A program made the translations under genes and the position numbers. DNA of 19,161 bases from Desulfurococcales archaeon ex4484_217_1. Its GTDB lineage: Archaea > Thermoproteota > Thermoprotei_A > EX4484-217-1. The notes under the pieces were generated by a model. That model was not told where the DNA came from. It made no database searches and was given only the letters and a program-made list of their open reading frames with translations. Positions 7,181 through 16,000 of the stretch are shown piece after piece; within the stretch, counting starts at the first letter, position 1, and the number at the start of each line of letters is the position of its first letter. The stretch is from NCBI GenBank assembly GCA_002254745.1, contig NJED01000008.1, positions 1-19,161 on the forward strand, read 5' to 3'.

Positions 7181-7192
7181 TACGTTAATTGC

Positions 7193-9289
7193 TTAAAGAA
7201 TGAAACTTAGTACTTTAACTAAATCTTGCGCCTCCTTTATATGTACAACTTTAGCTCCAAGAAATTCTAGCTCTTGAGCCAGAGTTTTATCGTAAACGGG
7301 AGGCGTTATTACAATTAGTTCAGCACCGCTTTTCAAAAGTTCCCTAGCTTTCTCGGAAGGTTTTTCCGTAAGGACTGTTTGTTTAAGATCAGAGATTAAA
7401 ACTACAGTCTTACTTCTTAACCTCCTAGCTTCATTGAGCGCTTCAGAAATGTTTGTCCAACCACCAAATTTAAGGTTAAATAGGAATTTAACCATTTTTT
7501 CAGGAAACCTTATAGTCGACTTTTCCACTCTAACCGTATACTCCCTAAATACGAGAACATTGTCTACAATTTTAACGAACGCTGAAGCTAATAGTATAGC
7601 ATTTTCAGCGTACGTTCTCATACTACCGCTAATATCGATAAGTAATGTTACCTTTCTCTCCTTCCCTCTTCTACGATAAACTATAGGGCTACTTTTTCTT
7701 CTTAGAATATTGTATATGCTATCCCTTACAATAATATTTGATGATCTTAAGGATGTTTTAACGTACTTCTTAGATAGTATTGACGACCGTATCTTCGATC
7801 TTAGCTTCTGAGCAACTTTAGAGGCAATACTTAGTATTTTCTCCTTTATCTTAGGATTTAATGATGCATCATAAAGTTCCTTTAGAACGTAAAGTGTTTC
7901 TATTGTAGGTGAAGCAGTTATTTTAGACGGTAAAACAGGCTTATCTGAGGTAGCGACAGTAATTAACATATTTAGTGTTTCAGCTTTTCCAAGGATTTTC
8001 TTTTCAATATTTGACTTTCTTTTCTTCGATATCCTAGCATATTCACTCATTAAGCTATTGTAGTCTGAAAGCATCCCATAGGCCATGTCCAAGTATCCTT
8101 TATTATCTTCCAAATGAGCCTTTCTAAAATATTCGAACGCCTTAGCTAGCTTGGAAACAGCCTTTACGAGCACTATTTCGCTTCTACTTAGCTCCTTACA
8201 TTTACATTTCTCAAGAACAGTTAATGCTTCAGGCTTCAGTCCGTCAATTAATGCTTCAATATCTTCTCTCTTAAGCTTTAGTTTTAAGGCTTTAGAAGCT
8301 ATTATCTTCTGCGCTTCAATATCTTCTATGTTCGCTATCGAAGCTATGACTACCTTTCTGTGTTTCTTCAAAAGTTTCTCGGCGGCTCTAGGTTTGCCTT
8401 TAACTATTGCCTCAATTATTTCTGGTGTTAAGGCATTAGCTTTCTCCAGAACGTCAACTAATATTTCCTCGTCAACATCCTTTAATTCTCCACTATTTCT
8501 TAATATACGGTCTGCAATTATCTTTGATATTTTTCTTAGCAAAGATTTCCTCTTTTTCAAATACGCTATTTTGGAGAGATTAACTAGTTTATTCATTGAG
8601 ATTCTTGATAAATCCGCTTTATAAGTGATTGCTGTTTCGATAGTGTTTAAGTAGAAGTCTTTCTCATCGTAAATCTTACTTATAGATGTTTTCTCAAGTT
8701 TCCTATAGGCTAAAGTATTAGCTAGTTCTTCAATGTTCCTAACACTTCTGAGTAAGCTTATATTTTTGCTAAGGAGTTTTTCAACAGATTTCTCATCCAA
8801 TACCTCATAGAATCCATGATTCCTATTCTTAACTATAACGCCTATTTTAGAGAGTGTTTCGAAAACCTTTTCTCTACCACTTCTTTTACGAATGATTTTC
8901 CTCATTTTTGCAAAAGATACTTTTTCTCCAAATCTTAACCCTAAATCTTTAAGGTAAGCTTCTATTTCTCTCGAAACCTTTGTTTTAACCATAGAGTATG
9001 GTATGAGGTTTTCCCTAACAATTTCTTCGAAAATTTTTTCAAAGTTATTGTGTTTTAAAAGTGAGGCTTTAAGCAAATCCATTAGTTCATTGTATCCTAA
9101 TATGTACTTATGTTCCTCGGTACTAATTTTACCTAATAATGCACAGTAGTTCTCAATAAGTCTAGTTGCAGCTTCAAGTTCGCTTGTGCCTATAGTGAGT
9201 CCTTCGGTTCTTAAATCTCTGGCTAGCTTAACTAGGAAACTTAGTAAGTTCTCTCTTGTAAACACTACTTCTCCTTTAATAATCTTCAT
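7193..9289 (-). CDS. Large VWA-domain protein (CoxE/ViaA-like), partner of MoxR ATPase
   Basis: A 698-residue protein whose C-terminal 160 residues are a von Willebrand factor A domain with a complete MIDAS metal site: Asp552, Ser554 and Ser556 in LLIDISGSM, Thr612 in GGWTNISEAL, and Asp634 in VLISDLKQ. This domain resembles the CoxE/ViaA type. The first 540 residues are Lys/Glu-rich, strongly helical and look like a repeat-like scaffold; I recognise no domain there. A CKCK pair at 362-365 is the only Cys cluster. Its start is three bases after the stop of the MoxR gene, so the two are translated together. MoxR-VWA pairs act as chaperone-like machines that remodel protein complexes or help insert metals and cofactors, with the VWA protein recognising the target. 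The target here is not evident. Confidence 0.85.
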   Translation of the reverse strand: MKIIKGEVVFTRENLLSFLVKLARDLRTEGLTIGTSELEAATRLIENYCALLGKISTEEHKYILGYNELMDLLKASLLKHNNFEKIFEEIVRENLIPYSMVKTKVSREIEAYLKDLGLRFGEKVSFAKMRKIIRKRSGREKVFETLSKIGVIVKNRNHGFYEVLDEKSVEKLLSKNISLLRSVRNIEELANTLAYRKLEKTSISKIYDEKDFYLNTIETAITYKADLSRISMNKLVNLSKIAYLKKRKSLLRKISKIIADRILRNSGELKDVDEEILVDVLEKANALTPEIIEAIVKGKPRAAEKLLKKHRKVVIASIANIEDIEAQKIIASKALKLKLKREDIEALIDGLKPEALTVLEKCKCKELSRSEIVLVKAVSKLAKAFEYFRKAHLEDNKGYLDMAYGMLSDYNSLMSEYARISKKRKSNIEKKILGKAETLNMLITVATSDKPVLPSKITASPTIETLYVLKELYDASLNPKIKEKILSIASKVAQKLRSKIRSSILSKKYVKTSLRSSNIIVRDSIYNILRRKSSPIVYRRRGKERKVTLLIDISGSMRTYAENAILLASAFVKIVDNVLVFREYTVRVEKSTIRFPEKMVKFLFNLKFGGWTNISEALNEARRLRSKTVVLISDLKQTVLTEKPSEKARELLKSGAELIVITPPVYDKTLAQELEFLGAKVVHIKEAQDLVKVLSFIL

Positions 9290-9292
9290 TTT

Positions 9293-10228
9293 CTATCTTT
9301 TCCCACCAAAATACTTTGTTAGAACATCTTCAACTATATCTTCATCTTCTATTCTTTTCAGAAGAACTGAGAAACCAGCATCATACATTTCTTCGGCTGT
9401 TACTTTTTCTTTCTCTCTAAGATTAGCTAATTCAACAGCTATTTGAGCCCAGGCAACCGTGTCTGCCGGTCCAGGTTTATGTGTTGCTCTTTCTCTAAGC
9501 TCATTTACTGAAGCAATCATTTTCGCAATGTTTTCCCCGCTTAGTTTCCAGTAGTTTTCTCCGAGTCTTATTTTCAGTATCTCTTTTTCAACATCTTCGT
9601 CGGGATAGGTGAATTTCACTCTAACAACTCTTCTTAAAAACGCATCACTTAGCTCGTTCTGAGCTATGTCTTCAGGGTTGCTTGTGAATATTACTTGGAA
9701 ACCGTCACCTTTTGCTTTAAAGATTCTTTTGAGTTCTGGAACAACTATTCTGCGTTTATCGACAATGTCTAGTAGCATGTTTTGGAATTCTTCACTACTT
9801 CTCCTTATTTCATCTACTAATACTCCGGTATCGAGAATTAATGCTGCCAGAAGAGGTCTGGGTATGAAGCTTTCCTCTGTAAACCCCATTTTCATCGCCA
9901 TTAGCGGATGGAAGTCCCCTATAACTCTGTATTCATCGTAGTTTTCGCTGCATGGAAGTATAAACGCGTTCTTTCCTGACCATAGCGATAGTATTGCATA
10001 TCCAACCTCTGTTTTCCCTGTTCCGGGAGGGCCCTCATATAGTACTGGTCTACTACTTAGAAACGCTGAAATCGTTATTGCAACTATTCTTTCGGGAACT
10101 ATGAGCTTAAATTTATCGCGAAGAAGCTTAATCATCAAGCTAACTGATCTAACAGGTTTAGACCTACCTACCACTGGGAAATATGTTTCATAAACTTTCT
10201 TCTCGATTATATCTACTTTATCGCTCAT
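9293..10228 (-). CDS. MoxR-family AAA+ ATPase
   Basis: AAA+ ATPase of the MoxR/RavA type, 311 residues. The Walker A motif GPPGTGKT is at 66-73, Walker B VLVDE at 136-140, sensor 1 (FTSNP) at 181-185 and the arginine-finger region DAFLRR at 195-200. The C-terminal lid includes the HKPGPADTVAWAQIA segment typical of the family. It would form hexamers that use ATP to remodel substrates chosen by the partner VWA protein encoded three bases downstream. ATG 10228 follows a GGGATAGG-like site. An upstream gap of about 95 bases separates it from the end of the ATP synthase transcription unit, so it probably has its own promoter; TTTAAAAGG on the minus strand near 10239-10247 is a weak candidate. The adenylate motif set is complete. 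Confidence 0.92.
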   Translation of the reverse strand: MSDKVDIIEKKVYETYFPVVGRSKPVRSVSLMIKLLRDKFKLIVPERIVAITISAFLSSRPVLYEGPPGTGKTEVGYAILSLWSGKNAFILPCSENYDEYRVIGDFHPLMAMKMGFTEESFIPRPLLAALILDTGVLVDEIRRSSEEFQNMLLDIVDKRRIVVPELKRIFKAKGDGFQVIFTSNPEDIAQNELSDAFLRRVVRVKFTYPDEDVEKEILKIRLGENYWKLSGENIAKMIASVNELRERATHKPGPADTVAWAQIAVELANLREKEKVTAEEMYDAGFSVLLKRIEDEDIVEDVLTKYFGGKR

Positions 10229-10292
10229 AGCTTATCCTATCCCTTTTAAACATAAGTTACCGTAGACTATTCTCTAAAGTAATCTAATTAAT

Positions 10293-10312
10293 AAAGGTTC
10301 ATGAAAACCTTT
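10293..10312 (-). terminator. Inverted repeat after the ATP synthase unit
   Basis: Perfect seven-base arms, AAAGGTT (10293-10299) and AACCTTT (10306-10312), are separated by six bases. It starts 12 bases after the stop of the small coiled-coil gene on the minus strand and is followed there by ATTAATTAG. It may be a terminator-like hairpin closing the ATP synthase unit, or an operator for the MoxR gene, about 65 bases upstream of its start. Archaeal termination relies mainly on T-runs, so the role is uncertain. Confidence 0.35.
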
Positions 10313-10323
10313 AATTGAGAACC

Positions 10324-10488
10324 CTAGATTAAGCTTTCCAACCTGTCCATAGCCTCTTCGAGTAGGTCAACTATTTTCTCGATATCGTCAGCTATTTTCT
10401 CGTTCTCCTCCTGAACCTCCCTTAAAACATCTACAGCATACTCTATGTTCTCAATTGCCTCCCTAATTTTATCCTTTACACTCAACAT
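10324..10488 (-). CDS. Small coiled-coil protein (54 aa)
   Basis: A short gene beginning MLSVKDKIREAIENIEYA and ending DRLESLI. It is one continuous amphipathic helix with heptad-spaced Ile/Val/Leu and alternating Glu/Lys, typical of a coiled coil, with no Cys or aromatic cluster apart from one Tyr. TTTAGGTG ends four bases before the ATG, giving a good Shine-Dalgarno site. It starts 13 bases after the DUF61 stop and is the last gene of the ATP synthase transcription unit. I do not recognise a family. It could be a small stalk-like or assembly helper for the ATPase, or a partner of DUF61. Coding evidence is the intact frame, ribosome-binding site, spacing and strong helical periodicity. Confidence 0.7.
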   Translation of the reverse strand: MLSVKDKIREAIENIEYAVDVLREVQEENEKIADDIEKIVDLLEEAMDRLESLI

Positions 10489-10501
10489 TTAGCACCTAAA
10501 T

Positions 10502-10933
10502 TTAACCTATAATGCTTCTAAGCGAAAAAGCTATTTGTGTTGTTGTTCTAAGATGTCTTCTTAAAACAGATATTTGGGGCCTATAGATTACTATTTCATC
10601 TTCTCTCTGAGGCTTTATCCCTAATATTTTAGAAACAACCTCTACCTCTACCCTACCTCTTACGATTGCTGCTCCTTCTCCATAGTCAGGGTTAAGCTCT
10701 ATTGTTATTGGGAGTTTTAGCTTATCCCATTTATCTTCGCTTATAAGTGATTTTAAAAATTCGAGCTCGCTTCGTTTAAACATGTGTATTGATCCGTCTC
10801 TTGTAGTGACGTGAGGATATTTTTCATTTAGAGCTTCTTTTAGAGATTTCTTTTTATATGGGAGATATTTGTTCGCTAATCTGAGAAGTTCTTCTTTAAG
10901 TATTTCTTCGAGTGCTTTTTCGTAATCTATCAT
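10502..10933 (-). CDS. UPF0216/DUF61 family protein
   Basis: A 143-residue member of the mainly archaeal UPF0216 (DUF61) family of unknown function. Conserved pieces seen are LNEKYPHVTTRDGSIHMFKR, SELEFLKSL, LKLPITIELNP, GAAIVRGRVEVEVVSKILG and IYRPQISVLRRHLRTTTQIAF. The N-terminus (about 1-40) is a basic helix; the remainder is mixed alpha/beta. It overlaps the 3' end of atpD by four bases, so it is cotranscribed and probably translationally coupled with the ATP synthase. There is no membrane segment. The family's role is unresolved, and this linkage is a hint rather than a function. Confidence 0.85.
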   Translation of the reverse strand: MIDYEKALEEILKEELLRLANKYLPYKKKSLKEALNEKYPHVTTRDGSIHMFKRSELEFLKSLISEDKWDKLKLPITIELNPDYGEGAAIVRGRVEVEVVSKILGIKPQREDEIVIYRPQISVLRRHLRTTTQIAFSLRSIIG

Positions 10934-11580
10934 TCTCCACGCCTTCTAGATAGGATAACCTTTACTCTTTTCAGTCTCGCTCTTTCCTCTCTTTCTCTTT
11001 CTTCGAATTTCATAGATAAGTACTTTATTGTAACTTCTATTCTCGGTATAAGTATGTGTTCTAAAACGTTAACTCTTCTTCTCATTTTCTTAATTTCCAT
11101 TCCAAGCTTCTCTAAGGTTTTTTCTGCTTCTCCAAGCTCTATTGTGAGCTTTAATAGTTCTTCAAATCTTTTAGCTGCTTCATCGATGTAAAGTGTTGTG
11201 TCTGCTAGAGAGTATCCTCTTTCAGCTAATGTTTTCTCTATTTTCTCCGTCTCTATGAGGGGTACTTTTACACCCATGATGTTGTTTATTCCGAAAACCG
11301 CAGTAACCTTTCTTTCAACAGCTAATGCTTCTTTCTCTAAACCTTTTCTTCCATGGTATCCATAAGCTAATGTTAATGCGAAATATGCTTCTTCAGCTTT
11401 CTTATGTAGCTCCTCCCTAAGCTTCACTGTTTTACGTGCTATGTCTAAGAATTCGGCTACAAGAATTGTTAGTCTTTCCCTGAGAATTCTATGGATTCTC
11501 CTAGCTAACACTAGTCTCCGCTTAAGCCTTATTAGCTCTATCTTAGTTGGTCTAACCTTTAACACTTTTACCGAGCTCAT
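10930..11580 (-). CDS. atpD: A-type ATP synthase subunit D
   Basis: Central-shaft subunit that rotates inside the A3B3 head and passes torque between it and the membrane ring. The sequence has the family's paired long helices: the N-terminal KVRPTKIELIRLKRRLVLA and a C-terminal helix rich in Glu/Arg (MKKMRRRVNVLEH, then EEREREERARLKRVK). Between them is the NNIMGVKVPLIE segment of the foot region. It is about 216 residues, the usual length. I chose ATG 11580 because GGGAG at 11589-11593 lies eight bases upstream; a GTG at 11587-11589 overlaps that site. A GC-rich hairpin (11593-11607) abuts the ribosome-binding site. The end overlaps the DUF61 gene by four bases. No lesion was seen. Confidence 0.95.
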   Translation of the reverse strand: MSSVKVLKVRPTKIELIRLKRRLVLARRIHRILRERLTILVAEFLDIARKTVKLREELHKKAEEAYFALTLAYGYHGRKGLEKEALAVERKVTAVFGINNIMGVKVPLIETEKIEKTLAERGYSLADTTLYIDEAAKRFEELLKLTIELGEAEKTLEKLGMEIKKMRRRVNVLEHILIPRIEVTIKYLSMKFEEREREERARLKRVKVILSRRRGE

Positions 11581-11592
11581 CAGATTCACTCC

Positions 11593-11607
11593 CGCTACTC
11601 TGTAGCG
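11593..11607 (-). promoter_or_regulatory. Intercistronic hairpin before atpD
   Basis: CGCTAC (11593-11598) and GTAGCG (11602-11607) are perfect six-base arms around a three-base loop, in the 66-base gap between atpB and atpD. The stem touches the GGGAG ribosome-binding site of atpD. It could lower atpD translation or mark an RNA processing site, matching the lower copy number of D against A and B. Confidence 0.4.
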
Positions 11608-11646
11608 CTAAAAACGGTTATAGTCTATTAAAATGGGGTTATTATT

Positions 11647-13004
11647 TTATGCTGCTTCCTTTCTCCTATATTTTGGATGATATTTCCTGATGTATTCCTC
11701 CCTGACGAGCTTAAGTTCTTCCTCAGGTATTATTGATAGTAGATCCCATGCTATGTCAAGTGTTTCCTCAATAGTTCTTCTTTCATATTCTCCTTGCTTA
11801 ATGAATCTTGCTTCAAACTCGTCCGCGAATTTAAGATACTTCTTGTCTCTCTCGCTTAGCGCTTCAGTACCTACGATAACTGAGAGTTCTCTTAGGTGCT
11901 GTCCTTCAGCATATGCTGCGTACAGTTGCATGAAAACATCTCTATGGTCTTCTCTAGTCTTACCTGGACCTATACCTTCCTTCATGAGTCTTGATAGTGA
12001 TAGGAAGACGTCTATTGGCGGGTAAATCCCTTTTCTATGTAAGCCTCTTGATAGAACTATTTGTCCTTCAGTAATGTAGCCTGTAAGGTCGGGTATTGGA
12101 TGTGTTATGTCGTCGTCGGGCATTGTTAATATGGGCATTATTGTTACGGAGCCTTTCTTACCCCATATTCTCCCAGCTCTTTCATACATTGTTGCTAGGT
12201 CAGTGTACATGTATCCTGGATATCCTCTTCTACCTGGAACTTCTTCTCTAGCTGCTGAAAGTTCTCTTAGAGCTTCACAGTAGTTTGTCATGTCCGTTAG
12301 GATAACTAGTACGTGCATGTCATGTTTCCATGCCAGAAACTCTGCTGTTGTAAGTGCAACTCTCGGTGCGGCTATTCTCTCTACTGTTGGGTCTGATGCT
12401 GTATTTATGAATACAACTGTTCTTTCTAAAGCACCTGTTTCCTCGAAGTTTCTAATGAAGAATCTTGCGTCATCAAATGTTACTCCTATTGCTGCGAAAA
12501 CTATCTATTGTGAGGTAGTCCTGATCCGCTGAATATTGGGAGTTTCTGACCTCTAACTAGGGAGTTAAGACCGTCTATTGCTGAAATACCTGTTTCAATG
12601 AATTCCGAAGGAGGCTGTCTTGAGGCTGGATTTATTGGTGCACCGTTTATGTCGGCGTATTCTTCAGGTATTATTGGTGGTCCTCCATCTATGGGTCTTC
12701 CTAATCCATCAAATGCTCTGCCTAACATGTCGAGTGATAGCGGCATTTTGAATGTTTCTCCCTTAAACCTTACAATGCTCTTTTTGAGGTCTACTTCTCT
12801 TACTCCTCCGAATACCTGAATTACTGTTGCATCCTTACTTACATCAACTACCTGTCCTAGTCTTAGCTCTCCCGAGGGTGTTTTTACTTCAACTATTTCT
12901 CCAAACTTTATTCCTGGAATGCTTTCTACAACGAGTAGTGATCCTCTTGCACTATATAGTGAGGATACTTCTTTAACATAAAATGATGATTTGGCTTCTG
13001 CCAT
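11647..13004 (-). pseudogene. atpB: A-type ATP synthase subunit B, interrupted by a deletion with frameshift
   Basis: Non-catalytic regulatory subunit of the A3B3 head. The first part (ATG 13004, supported by GGGGTGA) runs 166 normal residues to GLPHN, then reads Arg and stops at 12501-12503. The remainder resumes in another frame at 12504 with IVFAAIGVTFDDARFFIR, continues through ALERTVVFINTASDP and joins the open frame from 12318 (MHVLVILTDMTNYCEALREL) to the stop at 11647. Between N and IVFAAIG the family has about 20 residues of the degenerate P-loop helix (ELAAQIARQA and following); here only two bases remain, so about 58 bp are missing. Adding these pieces gives about 471 residues, the normal size. 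Everything else looks healthy. As printed, no full subunit B can be made. An assembly join error is the most likely cause. Confidence 0.93.
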
Positions 13005-13012
13005 AGCCTATT

Positions 13013-16000
13013 TCACCCCATTCTCTTTTCAACAAGGTCTTTGAATTCTTTGTCCATTTCAAGCCAGATTTTCTTTATCTCCTCTTCAACTTTATCATAG
13101 GGTATTTCCTTCATTCTAGCTATCCTGTATTTCACTGGGAGTTTCCTTATTTCATCAACGGTTATTCCCATTTCCAATACGCTCTTTGCTTTCTCATAGA
13201 ATCTTATGATTGTTTTCATCATTAAATGCGTTTTCTCCGGCGGAGAGAATGTGTCTATTTCGTGGAATGCGTTCTGCATTAGGAAGTCTTCCCTAATCAT
13301 TCTCGCAACTTCAAGCGTTAACTTATCCTTCTCAGGTAATGCCTCCGGACCTACGAGTCTAACGATTTCTTCAAGTTCTGCTTCTTCCTGTAGGAGCTTC
13401 ATTGCTGTATCTCTTATCTTCCTCCATTCCGGATCCATTTTCCTCCACCATCTCTCTACAGTTTCAACGTAAAGGCTGTAGCTTATTAGCCAGTTTATTG
13501 CTGGGAAGTGTCTTCTATTAGCTAACGCTACGTCTAATGCGAAAAGTGCTTTAACAATTCTTAGTGTGTTCTGTGTCACTGGTTCGCTAAAGTCTGCTCC
13601 TGGCGGGCTTACAGCTCCAACTACCGTGACTGAGCCTATTCTTGGAGGTTCTCCGGCGACCTCAACTCTACCTGCTCTCTCACCGGGCATTTCCTCTAGT
13701 CTCCCGGAAATTTCTCTCATAGCTTCAGCCCATCTCGATGTCGAATCTGCTACTAAGAGAACATCGTATCCCATGTCTCTGAAGTATTCACCAATAGTTA
13801 TTCCTAAGAAAACACTGGTTTCTCTCGCAGCTACAGGCATGTTTGATGTGTTTGCTATGAAAACTGCTTTCTCTCTAAGCGGTCTTCCGGTTCTTGGGTC
13901 TTTTAGTTTAAGGAATCCGTAGAGCGCATCAGCCATTTCGTTTCCTCTTTCACCGCATCCCACATAGATATTTAGTTGGCTGTAGGACCATTTGGTTAGT
14001 TGCTGTAGCGTAACTGTATTATGGAATATTGTTGGAACCTCACCGCCTATGAAATTATGAGTATCTTCAACTGTCAAATCATAAACTATAGTAGGATAGT
14101 TACGGGTTTTAACATTAACTACTTCGTCTAAGGCTATGCTCTCCATAGCATTCAACACTTGTTCTATGAAGTTTAATAGTTGCAAATCACTCTTACATCT
14201 AATGGTTATGGCAAGTATTTTTTCTAAACCTTGTTTGCTGATGTTTTCACCAAGATATAGCTGGTTACCTATGTGAATGCCTCTTTTTTCAAGCTCTCTC
14301 TTAGATAGTGCCTTATAGATCTCTTTGAGAATTCTTGGAGATATGGGGATTGCTTCTCTTGCTAACCTAGTTTCTCGCTTCCTTTTGATGTAGTTCTCTA
14401 ATTTGACAACCTTATCTATCTTAGGCGCGCTCTTTAATATTAGCTCATAAAACCTTCTGAGTTCTTGAATTCCTGTAACATATATTCTGCTTCTTTTTTC
14501 GTCTATCTTAGCTGAGTACAGTATTCCAAGTCTGCTTAAAAGATACGTTATTCCTGTAGCAAGTTCTGTAGAAACCGTTACGTATTCTATAACGTTTCCG
14601 CTGAAACTACCGTCTCCAAGAAATAGACCTCTTAAGAATGCTGCTACAACGTTATCAGGGGATTTCAATATTTCTTTAGGAACTTTAGCATTATGCGATT
14701 TCTTCTTTTCAGGAACACCTAGCTCTCTCATTAACCTAGCTATTAATGCTGAATGCACTTCAACTCCATATACTGTTCCGAATAATTTCTCTTTAGCTTC
14801 AATACCAAAGAGGTTCTTCATAAGATACTTGAATCTTTCACGTAATATCTTATCGTTACTGAAGAATCTTACACTTCTTTTTGTAATTAAGCCATCAGAA
14901 ATTATTAGTCCTAACAATTCAGCTAATTCCTCTGTTACCACGTTCGGCATTTTTATTGTAAGCTTGCTTCTTCTTAGCCCAAAAACTTTTGGATAATCCA
15001 TTGAGCCATAAATGTTCTTAAGAGCAACAATAAGCTTTAACGGTATTGAAGAGCTTCTTTTATAGGCTAAAGCCCTAATGGTTTTCTTAGAAAGACCTGT
15101 TTTCTTTAGAAGCTCATTTAACTTCCCCAGTTTCATTGTTGCTAGCAGTAGGCTCCTCAGCTCCTTATTAAATGCTTCATCTCTGCTTACCACATCATCG
15201 TATTTCGCTAATCTCTCTATAGGTAGCTTTACTTTCTCTGCCAATATCCTTATTTTCCTTGGAATTGCCAAGAACATTCCAGCTTGTATATTTCTAGCTT
15301 CAATCTCTTCGAAGCCTTTTTCAGGGTTAAAAATCACTAGCTTGTGTTCTGGAGTAACTCTTATCTTTCTTCCGCTTGCGGTCTCTATTTCAACTATTTT
15401 GTTGGTGAATCCTCGATAAACATATGTTGCTTTTACAGGCTTTATTTTTTCACCGTCAAAACCTAAAAGCTCTAAAGGCTCATTTAGCTTATATATTTCT
15501 TCGGCAAATCTATTATCTGGTTTTCCTCCTTTAGCCTTTTCGAATATTTCGTCTATTATTTTGATACTTCCATCAGATAATAAAACAGGTGTGCCTGGCA
15601 TGACACATTTTCCTGTTCCGAAGCCTCCAGGTATTGCCGCTTTACCCCCCTTAGCTAATGGGAACATGTAGTCAATAACTCTCGTGCCCGTAATCAAAGG
15701 TTCTTCTGGGTCAAGTTTTCTCCTGTAGGGTCTGGGTTTTCTAACGGGCCACTTATGGTACATTTTAACCTCTATTTTCTGGCCATCATGTTCAAGTATG
15801 ACCACGGGTTCCTCTATAGTATAGTCTCCTTCCGGAGCAACCTCTTTAACAACACCTTTGGTGTCCGGAGGTATCATAACCTTATGCTCTATTATTGGGG
15901 TTTCAGGTACGGTACCTATTATTTCCCCGCCGTAAACTTTAGTTCCAGGCTTAATAAGGGGTTTGAAGTGCCACTTCTTATCTCTAGGTAGTGCGTGTGC

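Noticed and set aside
12495..12515. An intron or intein explaining the break in subunit B
   Set aside because: Sequence is missing rather than added, and there is no splice-type bulge-helix or intein block at the join.
11690..12532. Plus-strand open frames opposite atpB as possible genes
   Set aside because: They are antisense shadows of clearly conserved subunit B codons, with no ribosome-binding site or family resemblance.
15078..15991. Plus-strand frames opposite the intein and subunit A as genes
   Set aside because: They are low-complexity Leu/Ser-rich antisense translations of well-defined coding sequence.
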